A DNA stretch of 33,298 nt from an uncultured Bacilli bacterium (GTDB taxonomy: Bacteria > Bacillota_I > Bacilli_A > RF39 > UBA660), in assembly GCA_944358775.1 (NCBI GenBank), contig CALVRU010000012.1, positions 1 to 33,298 of the forward strand, read 5' to 3'. Every line of letters starts with the position of its first letter. Position 1 is the first letter of the stretch. A program made the translations under genes and the position numbers. This document shows, one piece after another, positions 13,481 through 21,723 of the stretch. The notes below the pieces were generated by a model that saw nothing but the letters and a program-made list of their open reading frames with translations, had not been told where the DNA came from and did no database searches.

Positions 13481-15841
13481 TTAATCAAGCGGTAATGGAA
13501 TCAAATCGTCATCAACTTGATTTTTTCTTTTAAATCGTTGAAATAAATCCCGATAAATATCATTATAACGATCAACCAGAATAAATTTTAGCTCTTTTTT
13601 GATTTCTTCCGGAATCTCATCTAAATCCTTTTCATTTTCACGAGGAATGTAAATCTTTCGAATTCCACCCCGGTGTGCTCCAATTGTTTTCTCACGTAAA
13701 CCGCCGATCGGTAAAACTTTTCCTCGCAAAGTCATTTCTCCGGTCATTCCAATATTCGCTGTGATTTTCGTATTCGTAAACAAAGAAAGTAAAGCGGTTG
13801 TCAAGGTAACACCAGCACTTGGCCCATCTTTTGGAACTGCTCCTTCCGGAACGTGAATATGAATGTCATTTTCAAACATTCGCTCATCGATCTTATATTC
13901 TTTCGCATGACTTTTCAAATAGCTAAGGGCAAGTGTTGCACTCTCTTTCATCACGTCTCCCAAAGAACCAGTCAAGATAAGATTTCCATGGCCTTTATAA
14001 CAAGTAGCCTCGATCGGTAAAATATCACCACCATACTGAGTATAAGCAAGACCATTGACTACCCCAACTTGTCCAACAAAATCATTCTCATTATATAAAT
14101 ACTTCTTTTTACCGAGATATTTTTCCAAATCTTGATCGGTTATTTTATAATTCGAAGAAACAGAATTTGTTAATTTATCTTTTACTACTTTTCGTAAAAT
14201 CATTGCAAGGAATCGTTCAAAATCCCGAACTCCCGCTTCCTTTGTATAGAAACGAATAATCGTCAAAAGTGCTTCATCAGTAAAATGAACTTCGGCATCC
14301 GTCAAACCATGTTCTTTCAATTCTCGCGGTAATAAATGATGTTTCGCAATATCCAATTTCTCATATTCCGTATAAGACGATAGTTCGACAATCTCAAGCC
14401 GATCTCGCAATTCATCTGGAATCTGATATAAGTAGTTTGCCGTCGTAATAAACATGACATTCGATAAGTCGTACTCTTCCTCGATATAATGATCACAGAA
14501 CACTTGGTTCTGTTCAGGATCTAATACTTCTAGAAGTGCCGACGCCGGATCTCCCTTCACATCTCGCGTCATTTTGTCGATCTCATCGATAATAAAGACT
14601 GGATTAGAAGTACCCGCCTTCTTCATGCCTTGAATAATAAGACCGGGTGCCGAACCAATATAAGTTCGCCGATGTCCGACAATGTCCGCTTCATCGCTGA
14701 CACCACCAACTGAAATCTTAGTCCATTTTCGCCCTAAACTAGTGGCAATACTCTTAGCAAACGATGTTTTCCCGACTCCTGGTGGCCCCACCAAGCAGAT
14801 AATTGGGCTTTTCAAACTATTCGTATTCTGTTTGACTGCTAAATACTCCAAAATTCGATCTTTTACTTGATCAAGTCCATAATGAGTACAATCCAAACTG
14901 TCTTTTACTGCTTTTAAATCTTGAATATCTTCTGTAAAAACATTCCACGGCAAAGATAACATCGTATCCAAATACGTTTTAATCATTCCTAATTCTGGTG
15001 AATTTGGATTCATCGTCTCATAACGATTTAACTCCTGTTTTAACTTCTCTTTTATTTTATCATTACACTTTAACTTCTCGATTTTCTTGCGATATTCATC
15101 AATCTCCGAATCTTTATCGTTAATATCGCCTAATTCTTCTTTAATCAAACGAATTTTCTCGCGTAATACAAATTCTTTTTGCGATTGATCCAACTGATGT
15201 GCAAGTTTACTTTCTAACTTTTGCTCTAATTTCATTACTTCGATTTCCTGATTCATATCCGACAGTAACATCTCTACTCGTTTCTTCGGAGAAATCTCAT
15301 ATAAATACTCTAATTTTCGAGAAATCGAGCCAGATAACTGTGTCGCAACAATATCGGTCAATTGCCCCAAATCATGAAACGAACGAAGTTCAGATAAGAT
15401 ACCATTGCTCATCGACGACACATTGTGAATATAATTTTCTAATTTATGAATCAAAGTCCGCGTGTAAGCTGTTTCTTCCTTTTCATCGAGTAATTCCTTT
15501 TCAAAATATTCTACAGTTGCTTCGAATAAATCATCTTCTTTTAAATAATGATCTACTTTCACCCGAAAAAGTCCATCCAAAATAATTCGTGTTTTCCCAT
15601 TCGGCATATCCATCTTCATTTTAATTTCACTCAATACACCTATTTTTGGCAAATCAAGTGGATCTGGATCTTCTTCTAACGGATCATTCGGAACAATTAC
15701 TAAAATTTGATTATTATAATACGCTTCCGAAAGAGAAAGCAATTGCTTATCTTCCAAACGATCAAATTCAAGACGCACTTCATTGGAAGGAAATAAAACC
15801 AAATTACGTAACAACAACACCGGTAAATTGATTTGATTCAT
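13481..15841 (-). CDS. lon: ATP-dependent protease LonA
   Basis: A 786-residue protein (Bacillus LonA is 774). It has a Lon N-terminal substrate domain (about 1-200), a coiled-coil hinge (about 200-260), an AAA+ module with Walker A GPPGVGKT (about 352-359) and Walker B FIIDEIDK, and a C-terminal serine-lysine protease domain with the catalytic Ser in PKDGPSAGVT and the Lys in IGGLREKTIGAHRGG. It degrades misfolded and regulatory proteins in the cytoplasm. Two ATGs compete: the second (MNQINLP) lies 9 nt after GGAGG and is chosen; the first is only 3 nt away. It has its own promoter and terminator. No CIRCE or CtsR-type operator was recognised upstream. Confidence 0.97.
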   Translation of the reverse strand: MNQINLPVLLLRNLVLFPSNEVRLEFDRLEDKQLLSLSEAYYNNQILVIVPNDPLEEDPDPLDLPKIGVLSEIKMKMDMPNGKTRIILDGLFRVKVDHYLKEDDLFEATVEYFEKELLDEKEETAYTRTLIHKLENYIHNVSSMSNGILSELRSFHDLGQLTDIVATQLSGSISRKLEYLYEISPKKRVEMLLSDMNQEIEVMKLEQKLESKLAHQLDQSQKEFVLREKIRLIKEELGDINDKDSEIDEYRKKIEKLKCNDKIKEKLKQELNRYETMNPNSPELGMIKTYLDTMLSLPWNVFTEDIQDLKAVKDSLDCTHYGLDQVKDRILEYLAVKQNTNSLKSPIICLVGPPGVGKTSFAKSIATSLGRKWTKISVGGVSDEADIVGHRRTYIGSAPGLIIQGMKKAGTSNPVFIIDEIDKMTRDVKGDPASALLEVLDPEQNQVFCDHYIEEEYDLSNVMFITTANYLYQIPDELRDRLEIVELSSYTEYEKLDIAKHHLLPRELKEHGLTDAEVHFTDEALLTIIRFYTKEAGVRDFERFLAMILRKVVKDKLTNSVSSNYKITDQDLEKYLGKKKYLYNENDFVGQVGVVNGLAYTQYGGDILPIEATCYKGHGNLILTGSLGDVMKESATLALSYLKSHAKEYKIDERMFENDIHIHVPEGAVPKDGPSAGVTLTTALLSLFTNTKITANIGMTGEMTLRGKVLPIGGLREKTIGAHRGGIRKIYIPRENEKDLDEIPEEIKKELKFILVDRYNDIYRDLFQRFKRKNQVDDDLIPLPLD

Positions 15842-15872
15842 AAACATTCACCTCCAAAAAGCTATGATTATT

Positions 15873-15900
15873 ATTATAAACAATTCTTCTAAATTTGCAA
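15873..15900 (-). promoter_or_regulatory. Sigma-A promoter of lon
   Basis: On the minus strand TTGCAA (15895-15900), a 16-nt spacer and a perfect TATAAT (15873-15878). The same -35 word occurs at the poly-G promoter near 19.4 kb. Confidence 0.7.
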
Positions 15901-15935
15901 GAAAATAACATGATTTTACATATCCAGAAAATAGC

Positions 15936-15964
15936 AAAAAAGAGATTAATTGTTACTTAATCTC
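15936..15964 (-). terminator. Terminator including the stop codon of the Rpn-type gene
   Basis: The 8-bp stem GAGATTAA/TTAATCTC (15942-15949 with 15957-15964) with a 7-nt loop is followed by six T on the minus strand. It covers the last codons and TAA. The same hairpin ends the second copy near 33.0 kb. Confidence 0.9.
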
Positions 15965-16854
15965 TCAACTTCTTCAAGCGGTAATTTCATAATCTTACAA
16001 ATCGTCGATAATTCGATATTCTGTTTTCGCATCTCTTGAACGATTTCTCGACTGAGTTCTTCTTTTCCTTCTTTTATTCCTTCTTTTTTTCCCTCTTTTC
16101 TTCCTTCTTCCATTCCTTTCTCTCGGGAATACGCATCCTTCATCATCTGCACCATTCGATCATGTTTCTCCCCATCATATACTCCGATCAATTCTTCATC
16201 TCTCGACATCTCTTCTAATCTCTCTTTCGCTTCTTTCAAGGTATCATCTCCTTCACTGATCTTTTCGATCTCTTCTTTTCTCTCCATCGTCAGTAATAAC
16301 AAGCACTTCTCAAATCTTGTTAACTTCTCGATACCTTCATTATAATATTTTTTTCGTACATTCGCTAGACTCACATGATATTTTTCATAATTTTCACTCT
16401 CGATCTTTCCTCGTTCTTGGTCTACGATTTGAAACTTCACTACGATTCGCTCATCAAAATAGGTAAAACAATCGAAGTTGATTTGAATCACTTTTAATCC
16501 TCCTCGATATTCTCCTCCTTCCAAATACTGTTCCGCAAACAATTTCCCTTGATATGCCTGATTCCGTTCGAACAATCCCTTATAATACACCGGATTCATT
16601 TCGATATTAATCCGCATCGCTTCGATGTCCACTATCAAGTCGACTCGCATCTTTTTCTCATGAATATTTGAAATACTTAATTCTTGATTCTGAAAAACAG
16701 ACTTTTCTAATACCATCTCCTTTGGAATCTCGGGAATTATTCCATGAATGATTTCGGCTAGAAATGCTCGTTCTTTAATCAATAACATTTTAAATACCGG
16801 ATCGAATGTTCCGGGAATAATCAATCCTTGTTTTTGTAATTCTTCTTTCGTCAT
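15946..16854 (-). CDS. Rpn/PD-(D/E)XK nuclease family protein (transposase-like), copy 1
   Basis: A 302-residue protein of the Rpn / PDDEXK transposase family. The nuclease core comprises FDPVFKMLL (about 17-25), MRVDLIVDIEAMRINIEMNP (about 68-87, with the Asp and the Glu of the D...ExN-type site) and the following FYGxxY-like YYKGLFERNQAYQGKLF. The C-terminal tail has an EGRKEGKKEGIKEGKEE charged repeat and a conserved helix ending SNN. Rpn proteins are DNA endonucleases linked to recombination and phage defence; the role here is not known. Start: ATG after GGAAGGAG; a frame extension of 22 residues upstream was rejected. A near-identical 3' half recurs at the right edge of the window, so it is a multicopy family. 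No terminal inverted repeats or target duplications were seen. Confidence 0.75.
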   Translation of the reverse strand: MTKEELQKQGLIIPGTFDPVFKMLLIKERAFLAEIIHGIIPEIPKEMVLEKSVFQNQELSISNIHEKKMRVDLIVDIEAMRINIEMNPVYYKGLFERNQAYQGKLFAEQYLEGGEYRGGLKVIQINFDCFTYFDERIVVKFQIVDQERGKIESENYEKYHVSLANVRKKYYNEGIEKLTRFEKCLLLLTMERKEEIEKISEGDDTLKEAKERLEEMSRDEELIGVYDGEKHDRMVQMMKDAYSREKGMEEGRKEGKKEGIKEGKEELSREIVQEMRKQNIELSTICKIMKLPLEEVERLSNN

Positions 16855-16882
16855 TTTAATTTTTCTCCTTCCTGTGCAAAAC

Positions 16883-16912
16883 ACTGTAGCAAAAAAAAGA
16901 AGAGAAACACAA
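16883..16912 (-). promoter_or_regulatory. Possible promoter of the Rpn-type gene
   Basis: On the minus strand TTGTGT (16907-16912), an 18-nt spacer ending TGC and TACAGT (16883-16888), an extended -10 of modest quality. A 12-bp perfect palindrome TTCGATATCGAA (16923-16934) lies just upstream and could be an operator. Confidence 0.4.
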
Positions 16913-17018
16913 ATGACCATTTTTCGATATCGAACGAGATCACAAAGAAAAAAAAGAAAATCCGATCTACTAATCTTTAAAAATTCTTACTCTTTTTCCA
17001 GCCCAAATAAAACTTTAC

Positions 17019-17044
17019 AAAAAAAAGAAAGATTTTCATCCTTC
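17019..17044 (-). terminator. Terminator including the stop codon of the glycine-rich protein gene
   Basis: The 7-bp stem GAAGGAT/ATCTTTC (one G-U) with a GAAA tetraloop is followed by eight T on the minus strand. The TGA stop (17036-17038) lies partly in the stem and loop. Confidence 0.8.
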
Positions 17045-19393
17045 TACAAATGTAATCCGAGCGTATCCTTGAGCATCATTACCAATCCCAGTGGTATTGT
17101 CTGGAAGAATCATCTCTTCGTTTCCCGCTTTCATTTGATAATTTGTGAACACCTTACCAGAATAATGATTCGATTGTCCAGTATGATTTCCATTTTTATC
17201 AAGTGCATCACAACCAGGATATCCAGAGATGAAACTGCTTCCACCGCCTGCTCCACCATGACCACCATTGCCTCCACCATAATAGCCACCGCCACCACTG
17301 GATTGCAAAACGGATCCGGAATCAATGTCAAATGACTCTTGATAGAGAATACCCATTCCAAAAGATGCACTTAAATAAGTTTTTCCAGGCAAAACTGTTC
17401 CAGGATGTTCATAAGAAAAACCACCCGATGTTTGAGTTCCACCAGCTCCTAAAGTATATCCATAACCATTGGTAGCATTTTCAATCGTACCTTCGCCCCC
17501 AATCAGGCCCCCAGCATAACCACCATGACCATCACCGTAACCTTCACCTCGATTATCCGCACCGCCGCCACCAGCAGCAACCATAATCCTACTTTGTAAT
17601 GAGGCTAGTTCATACCATGGCCCACTGTGCAGACGAACATCGGTCGCTCCTCCACCAGGAGAACCATATCCACTTTGATTATAGGTAACGCTACCTCCTC
17701 CATTATATCCGCCGATCCAGTCACGAGAAGTTGAAACCGTTCCCCCAACGTGAAAGTACAAAATATCATCTTTTGTTAAAGAAATAACCCCTTCGGTATA
17801 AGCACCTGCTCCACCTTGATAAGCATTCTTATCTCCACCTTTTGCACCCCATAATTGGATTTTATACTTCCCGTCTTTAGGCACAACATAAGCATAGCGA
17901 ATTCCAGGAACCGAAAATTCTGCTTCCAATCGTTCACGAACCACTGGCTGATAACCATGATCGGTTATCAAAGAGATACGAGCATAGCCGTTTCCAACAT
18001 TACCACCAACCATGGTTTGTTCACTCGTATAAGAAGGCATATTCCAATTTCCAAAGTACATGTGAATATTTTCAAATATTTTCCCAGAATAATGAAAAGA
18101 ATCAGACATTTGACTATAAGTTTCTACTTTTGGAGTAATATCCGTTTCGGAAGTAACTGCGATAGCTTGAAAAGCTCCTGATACATAGGAGCTTCCACCA
18201 CCAGCTCCACCATGACCAGAATATCCGCCACCGTAGTATCCACCGCCACCGCCTGATTGACCACTACTACCAATACCAAATGATGCAGTCGCTGACCTTT
18301 TGATTTCTTCACCCTCCGAATTATAGGTAATCTGCAGCCCGCCTTCTTTCTGTCTTCCGCCAGTTCCAATATTCCAACCATACGTACAATTATTTATCGT
18401 ATGATTCGTTGTACTTCCATCACTGCCTACAACAGTTCCGCCATTTCCACCGTTTCCGGCACCATACCCGCAGTCTCCCCATTGATTTCGATTATTTGCG
18501 CCACCGCCACCAGCTGCGACCATAATTCGACTAGCGAGTGATGCCGAATTATTCCATGCGCCATCAATTAAACGAACATCGGTTGCGCCACCTCCAGCGG
18601 AACCATAGAGAATATCAGCATTTCCTCCCCCATTATATCCTCCAGCTAAAGTTCCTTCTACACCAGCACCACCAACATAGAAATAAAGCACTTCGCCTTT
18701 TTCTAAATAAATCGTCCCAGAAGTATAAGCTCCCTTACCACCAGTAAACTCATCAAAATCTCCACCACTGGCTCCCCAAAGTTCGATCTTATAATAACCA
18801 CTTTCTGGGACGATGAATTCTTGTTGCTCACCGGTATAGGCAAAATCGACCACTTTATTTGCATAATAAGAATCAACAATAGCGTACTTTCCTTCATCCA
18901 ATGTAAAATTCTTATCGAGCAATCCCCCAGAAACACCAATCGGCAAAACAAGTTCTTGATCGCTACGATTATTAATATGTAAAACGATCGTCTTTTTCCC
19001 ATCCGCGGTTGCCGCAATCCCAATTTGATCCGATGGTTTTTGATAATCCGACACATAATTAATTGTAACATCATAAGGCAATACCGTTTCATAATACAAA
19101 TGATATTCAGAAGAAATAGAATTCAAACTTTCTAGAGTTAATTCGATATCCATTTCTGTATTCGCAGGCACCAAAATCTCATTTTCCTCTTGAAAAGCAT
19201 TACTTGATAGACGATAATACAAGTTCCCAGCAATAACCTGAAAAGCATTTTCACGTTCTTTTGAAATAGTAAACAGTGCATAACTATAACTAAACATTAA
19301 CAGTAAAAGCCCTAAAAAGATTGCCCCTACAATTACAGAAAAACGAATTTTTCTTTTACAAAAAGATTCGGTTATTTTTTTCCACGGTTTCAT
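17036..19393 (-). CDS. Surface protein with two tandem ALK-type glycine-rich domains
   Basis: A 785-residue protein. A cytoplasmic basic N-terminus and TM (about 19-42) are followed by a beta-rich linker (about 50-185). Two homologous glycine-rich domains follow (about 187-477 and 498-785). Each opens with a V(P/V)xxGxYKI(E/Q)LWGAxGG motif and has GAYTxGxIxL, GGGATDVRL, SRIMVAAGGGGA(N/D)NR and GGGGYYGGGxxGHGGAGGGSSxxSG, and each closes with GYARI(S/T). This is the pattern of the ALK/LTK glycine-rich domain family (PF12810), common in surface proteins of gut Firmicutes. No LPXTG or C-terminal anchor is present, so it is held by the N-terminal TM. It is probably an adhesin or wall-associated protein; the ligand is unknown. 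Start: ATG after AAGGTGAGAAG. Transcription starts from a promoter containing a run of ten G, suggesting phase variation. Confidence 0.85.
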   Translation of the reverse strand: MKPWKKITESFCKRKIRFSVIVGAIFLGLLLLMFSYSYALFTISKERENAFQVIAGNLYYRLSSNAFQEENEILVPANTEMDIELTLESLNSISSEYHLYYETVLPYDVTINYVSDYQKPSDQIGIAATADGKKTIVLHINNRSDQELVLPIGVSGGLLDKNFTLDEGKYAIVDSYYANKVVDFAYTGEQQEFIVPESGYYKIELWGASGGDFDEFTGGKGAYTSGTIYLEKGEVLYFYVGGAGVEGTLAGGYNGGGNADILYGSAGGGATDVRLIDGAWNNSASLASRIMVAAGGGGANNRNQWGDCGYGAGNGGNGGTVVGSDGSTTNHTINNCTYGWNIGTGGRQKEGGLQITYNSEGEEIKRSATASFGIGSSGQSGGGGGYYGGGYSGHGGAGGGSSYVSGAFQAIAVTSETDITPKVETYSQMSDSFHYSGKIFENIHMYFGNWNMPSYTSEQTMVGGNVGNGYARISLITDHGYQPVVRERLEAEFSVPGIRYAYVVPKDGKYKIQLWGAKGGDKNAYQGGAGAYTEGVISLTKDDILYFHVGGTVSTSRDWIGGYNGGGSVTYNQSGYGSPGGGATDVRLHSGPWYELASLQSRIMVAAGGGGADNRGEGYGDGHGGYAGGLIGGEGTIENATNGYGYTLGAGGTQTSGGFSYEHPGTVLPGKTYLSASFGMGILYQESFDIDSGSVLQSSGGGGYYGGGNGGHGGAGGGSSFISGYPGCDALDKNGNHTGQSNHYSGKVFTNYQMKAGNEEMILPDNTTGIGNDAQGYARITFVEG

Positions 19394-19421
19394 AACTTCT
19401 CACCTTATTCTCCTATAAATC

Positions 19422-19452
19422 ATTATACCCCCCCCCCAAGTGATTTTTGCAA
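19422..19452 (-). promoter_or_regulatory. Promoter with a G10 homopolymer in the spacer (putative phase-variable)
   Basis: On the minus strand TTGCAA (19447-19452), a 19-nt spacer whose last ten bases are all G (19428-19437), and a perfect TATAAT (19422-19427), about 29 nt before the glycine-rich gene. The spacer is 2 nt above optimum; loss of one to three G would bring it to 18-16 nt. The -35 word is the same as at lon, where the spacer is 16 nt. Confidence 0.75.
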
Positions 19453-19499
19453 GCCAATTTTTACCAATTAAAACTTACCGTATTTTATAAAAATACAAT

Positions 19500-19532
19500 A
19501 GAAAAAGATGACAAAATTATTTTGCCATCTTT
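19500..19532 (-). terminator. Probable terminator after tig
   Basis: On the minus strand AAGATGGCAAAA pairs with TTTTGTCATCTT (one G-U) around a 3-nt loop and is followed by a T-rich tract (TTTTTCTATT). It begins about 53 nt past the tig stop codon. Confidence 0.65.
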
Positions 19533-19584
19533 CCATCGAACCATATCAATAAATTAATTCTTTCAATAAAAATGAAACCTATTC

Positions 19585-20907
19585 TTATTTATTATATTCT
19601 TTTAAAAGCTCTACTAATTTGTGCATTTCTAGATCATATTGTACCATCTCAATACCACCGAATGCTTTTAAGAATTCCTCTTTCGGCATTTGATATTTTT
19701 TAGCCAATTCTTCTGCTTCTTTATCCGCTTCTTCATTCGATACTTCGATTTTTTCCATATTGAGAATTTCTTCTAGCATCAAGCGATACAATACATTTTG
19801 ATACGCGTCTTTTTCCATTTGATTACGTAAATCTTGTTCTGTAGTCTTTGTAAATTGATAATACATATCTAATGAAATACCTTGCATTTGCATTTGTTGA
19901 CGAAAACGATTCAAAAGACGATCGATTTCTTCTTCGACCATTTCTTCTGGAATTTCAACTTCCACATGCTTTGCAATTTCCTCGAAAAGACGGTCAACGT
20001 ATTTGTTCTCGGCATCCATATCTTTTTGCGCCTTAATATTCGCTTCCAACTCTTGTTCCAAAGTTTCTTTTGAATTGACACCTTCCATACCAAGATCTTC
20101 GAAAAATTCTTCATCGAGTTCTCTTTGAACCTTATGCTTAATATCGTTAACTTTTACATGGAAAGTAACTTCTTGTCCTTTTAAACTTGCTTCATGATAA
20201 TCTTCTGGGAAAGTCACTTTAATATCTTTCTCTTCGCCCGCTTTCATTCCTACTAATTGTTCTTCAAAACCAGGAATAAAAGTATGACTGCCGATTTCTA
20301 AAGAATAATTTTCTCCTTTCCCGCCATCAAATGGAACACCATCTTTAAAACCTTCAAAATCGATAATGGCAACGTCACCTTCGGCAACTTGACCATCTTT
20401 TACTTCGAGTTCAGTATAACGCTCTAATAGGTGAGCTAACTCATGTTCGATTTCTTCTTTTGTTACTTGAACTTCTTCTTTTGTCACATGAAGATCTTTA
20501 TACTGATTTACCTTTACATCCGGTTTTGTAATAATTGTAAAAATAAACTCTATACCGTTTTCATCCACTTGATTTAGTGCAACTTGTGGTTGGACAACTG
20601 GGACAACTTTCTTTTCCTCTAATGCCTTAGTATAAGCATCCTGTAATACCAAGTCAGCGGCGTCCGGAAATAAACTAGCTATTCCAAACTTTTTCTCAAA
20701 AATAGCTCTTGGTACATGTCCTGGACGGAAGCCATCCATTTTAATATCTTTTACTTTCTTTTGAAAAGCTTGATCAAGCGCTTTTTTCCAAACTTCTCCT
20801 TCAATTTTTACCGTAACTTCTACTTTATTTACATTCTTTTTTGATGTTTTCTTTTCTTCTTTTACTTCTTTTGTGGCCTTTTCAACTTTTTCTTTTTTTG
20901 CTGCCAT
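19585..20907 (-). CDS. tig: Trigger factor (ribosome-associated chaperone and prolyl isomerase)
   Basis: A 440-residue protein. The ribosome-binding N-domain contains the signature GFRPGHVPRAIFEKKFG (about 59-75). An FKBP-type PPIase domain follows (about 180-265; GDVAIIDFEGFKDGVPFDGG, FIPGFEEQLVGMKAGEEKDI) and then a helical C-terminal chaperone domain. It holds nascent chains at the ribosome exit. Compared with usual trigger factors there is an extra Lys/Glu-rich N-terminal stretch of about 25 residues before the first strand. The ATG is fixed by GGAGGAG before it. It has its own promoter with perfect -10. The co-directional greA gene lies upstream. Confidence 0.97.
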   Translation of the reverse strand: MAAKKEKVEKATKEVKEEKKTSKKNVNKVEVTVKIEGEVWKKALDQAFQKKVKDIKMDGFRPGHVPRAIFEKKFGIASLFPDAADLVLQDAYTKALEEKKVVPVVQPQVALNQVDENGIEFIFTIITKPDVKVNQYKDLHVTKEEVQVTKEEIEHELAHLLERYTELEVKDGQVAEGDVAIIDFEGFKDGVPFDGGKGENYSLEIGSHTFIPGFEEQLVGMKAGEEKDIKVTFPEDYHEASLKGQEVTFHVKVNDIKHKVQRELDEEFFEDLGMEGVNSKETLEQELEANIKAQKDMDAENKYVDRLFEEIAKHVEVEIPEEMVEEEIDRLLNRFRQQMQMQGISLDMYYQFTKTTEQDLRNQMEKDAYQNVLYRLMLEEILNMEKIEVSNEEADKEAEELAKKYQMPKEEFLKAFGGIEMVQYDLEMHKLVELLKEYNK

Positions 20908-20932
20908 AATATCTCCTCCAATACACTTTTAT

Positions 20933-20961
20933 ATTATAACGTAAGTTTTCTTTTTAGACAA
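20933..20961 (-). promoter_or_regulatory. Sigma-A promoter of tig
   Basis: On the minus strand TTGTCT (20956-20961), a 17-nt spacer and a perfect TATAAT (20933-20938), 26 nt before the start codon. Confidence 0.75.
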
Positions 20962-20990
20962 TAAAAATATCTTATTGCATCATCTTAATG

Positions 20991-21015
20991 AAAAAAGAGA
21001 CGATTTCCTCGCCCC
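20991..21015 (-). terminator. Intrinsic terminator abutting the greA stop codon
   Basis: On the minus strand GGGGCGA/TCGTCTC (two G-U pairs) with a GGAAA loop and six T. The first stem base is the last base of the TAG stop. Confidence 0.75.
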
Positions 21016-21491
21016 TATTTAATATTTGTAATCTTTACTTGATAACTACCATTTGGACTATCGACCGTGACAATGTCGCCTACTTTTTTATTTAAAATTG
21101 CTTTGGCAATTGGTGATTCATTCGAAATCTTACTTTCAAACGGATCCGCTTCTTGACTACCGACAATTTTATATTCATCTTCCTCATCGTCATCGTCGTC
21201 TAAATATTGAATTGCAACCGTACTACCAAGTCCAACTCGATCTTTCGATACTTCTTTAATAATTTGAGCATTCTCAATCATTTGTTCAAGTTGACGGATT
21301 CTACCTTCGATTTCTGCTTGTTCATTACGAGCCGCATCATAATCAGCATTTTCCGACAAATCACCTTGAGCACGTGCCTCTTTTATGGCAATAATATTAG
21401 CAGGTCTTTTGACATTTACTAAATTATCTAATTCTTGATTTAATTCATCATAACCTTCTTGTGTTAAATAGATAGGCTTCTTACCACTCAT
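21015..21491 (-). CDS. greA: Transcription elongation factor GreA
   Basis: A 158-residue protein. The N-terminal antiparallel coiled coil carries the family signature ARAQGDLSENADYDAARNEQ (about 42-61), whose acidic tip enters the RNA polymerase secondary channel to stimulate transcript cleavage. The C-terminal FKBP-like domain includes IVGSQEADP and SPIAKAILNKKVGD. The loop between strands is unusually acidic (DDDDDEEDE). Start: ATG preceded by GAGGTGGAAGG; a GTG three codons upstream was rejected. It has a well-formed promoter. In B. subtilis greA lies next to yrrN-yrrO-udk; here the trhP pair is about 4 kb upstream on the same strand. Confidence 0.97.
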   Translation of the reverse strand: MSGKKPIYLTQEGYDELNQELDNLVNVKRPANIIAIKEARAQGDLSENADYDAARNEQAEIEGRIRQLEQMIENAQIIKEVSKDRVGLGSTVAIQYLDDDDDEEDEYKIVGSQEADPFESKISNESPIAKAILNKKVGDIVTVDSPNGSYQVKITNIK

Positions 21492-21522
21492 ACCTTCCAC
21501 CTCTTTCTGTAATATCCATAAA

Positions 21523-21551
21523 AGGATACTACAAATTTATTTGTTTGTCAA
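21523..21551 (-). promoter_or_regulatory. Sigma-A promoter of greA
   Basis: On the minus strand a perfect TTGACA (21546-21551), a 17-nt spacer and TATCCT (21523-21528), about 30 nt before the start codon. Confidence 0.75.
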
Positions 21552-21666
21552 TGATACATTTCGTTTCAAAAGATAAAATCTTTATTAATAGTAGATGCAC
21601 CATTTATCAAAAAGATACCAAAATAATTTTGAATACCTCTTTTCCAAATTGGCTGTATTATATCAC

Positions 21667-21702
21667 AAAAAAAAGAAACTGTCAATCTTTTCGATTTGAC
21701 AG
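21667..21702 (-). terminator. Intrinsic terminator after the kinase-like gene
   Basis: The 7-bp stem CTGTCAA/TTGACAG with a 10-nt loop is followed on the minus strand by TTTCTTTTTTTT, about 20 nt past the stop codon. Confidence 0.85.
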
Positions 21703-21723
21703 CAACAATTGATCCTTTTCCTT

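Noticed and set aside
15936..16920. Rpn-type gene as an insertion sequence
   Set aside because: No terminal inverted repeats, no target duplication, and homology to copy 2 ends at the terminator. It is better treated as a chromosomal gene family.
17131..17370. Second minus-strand frame inside the glycine-rich gene
   Set aside because: Produced by glycine-codon repeats in a shifted frame; the main frame has clear domain structure.
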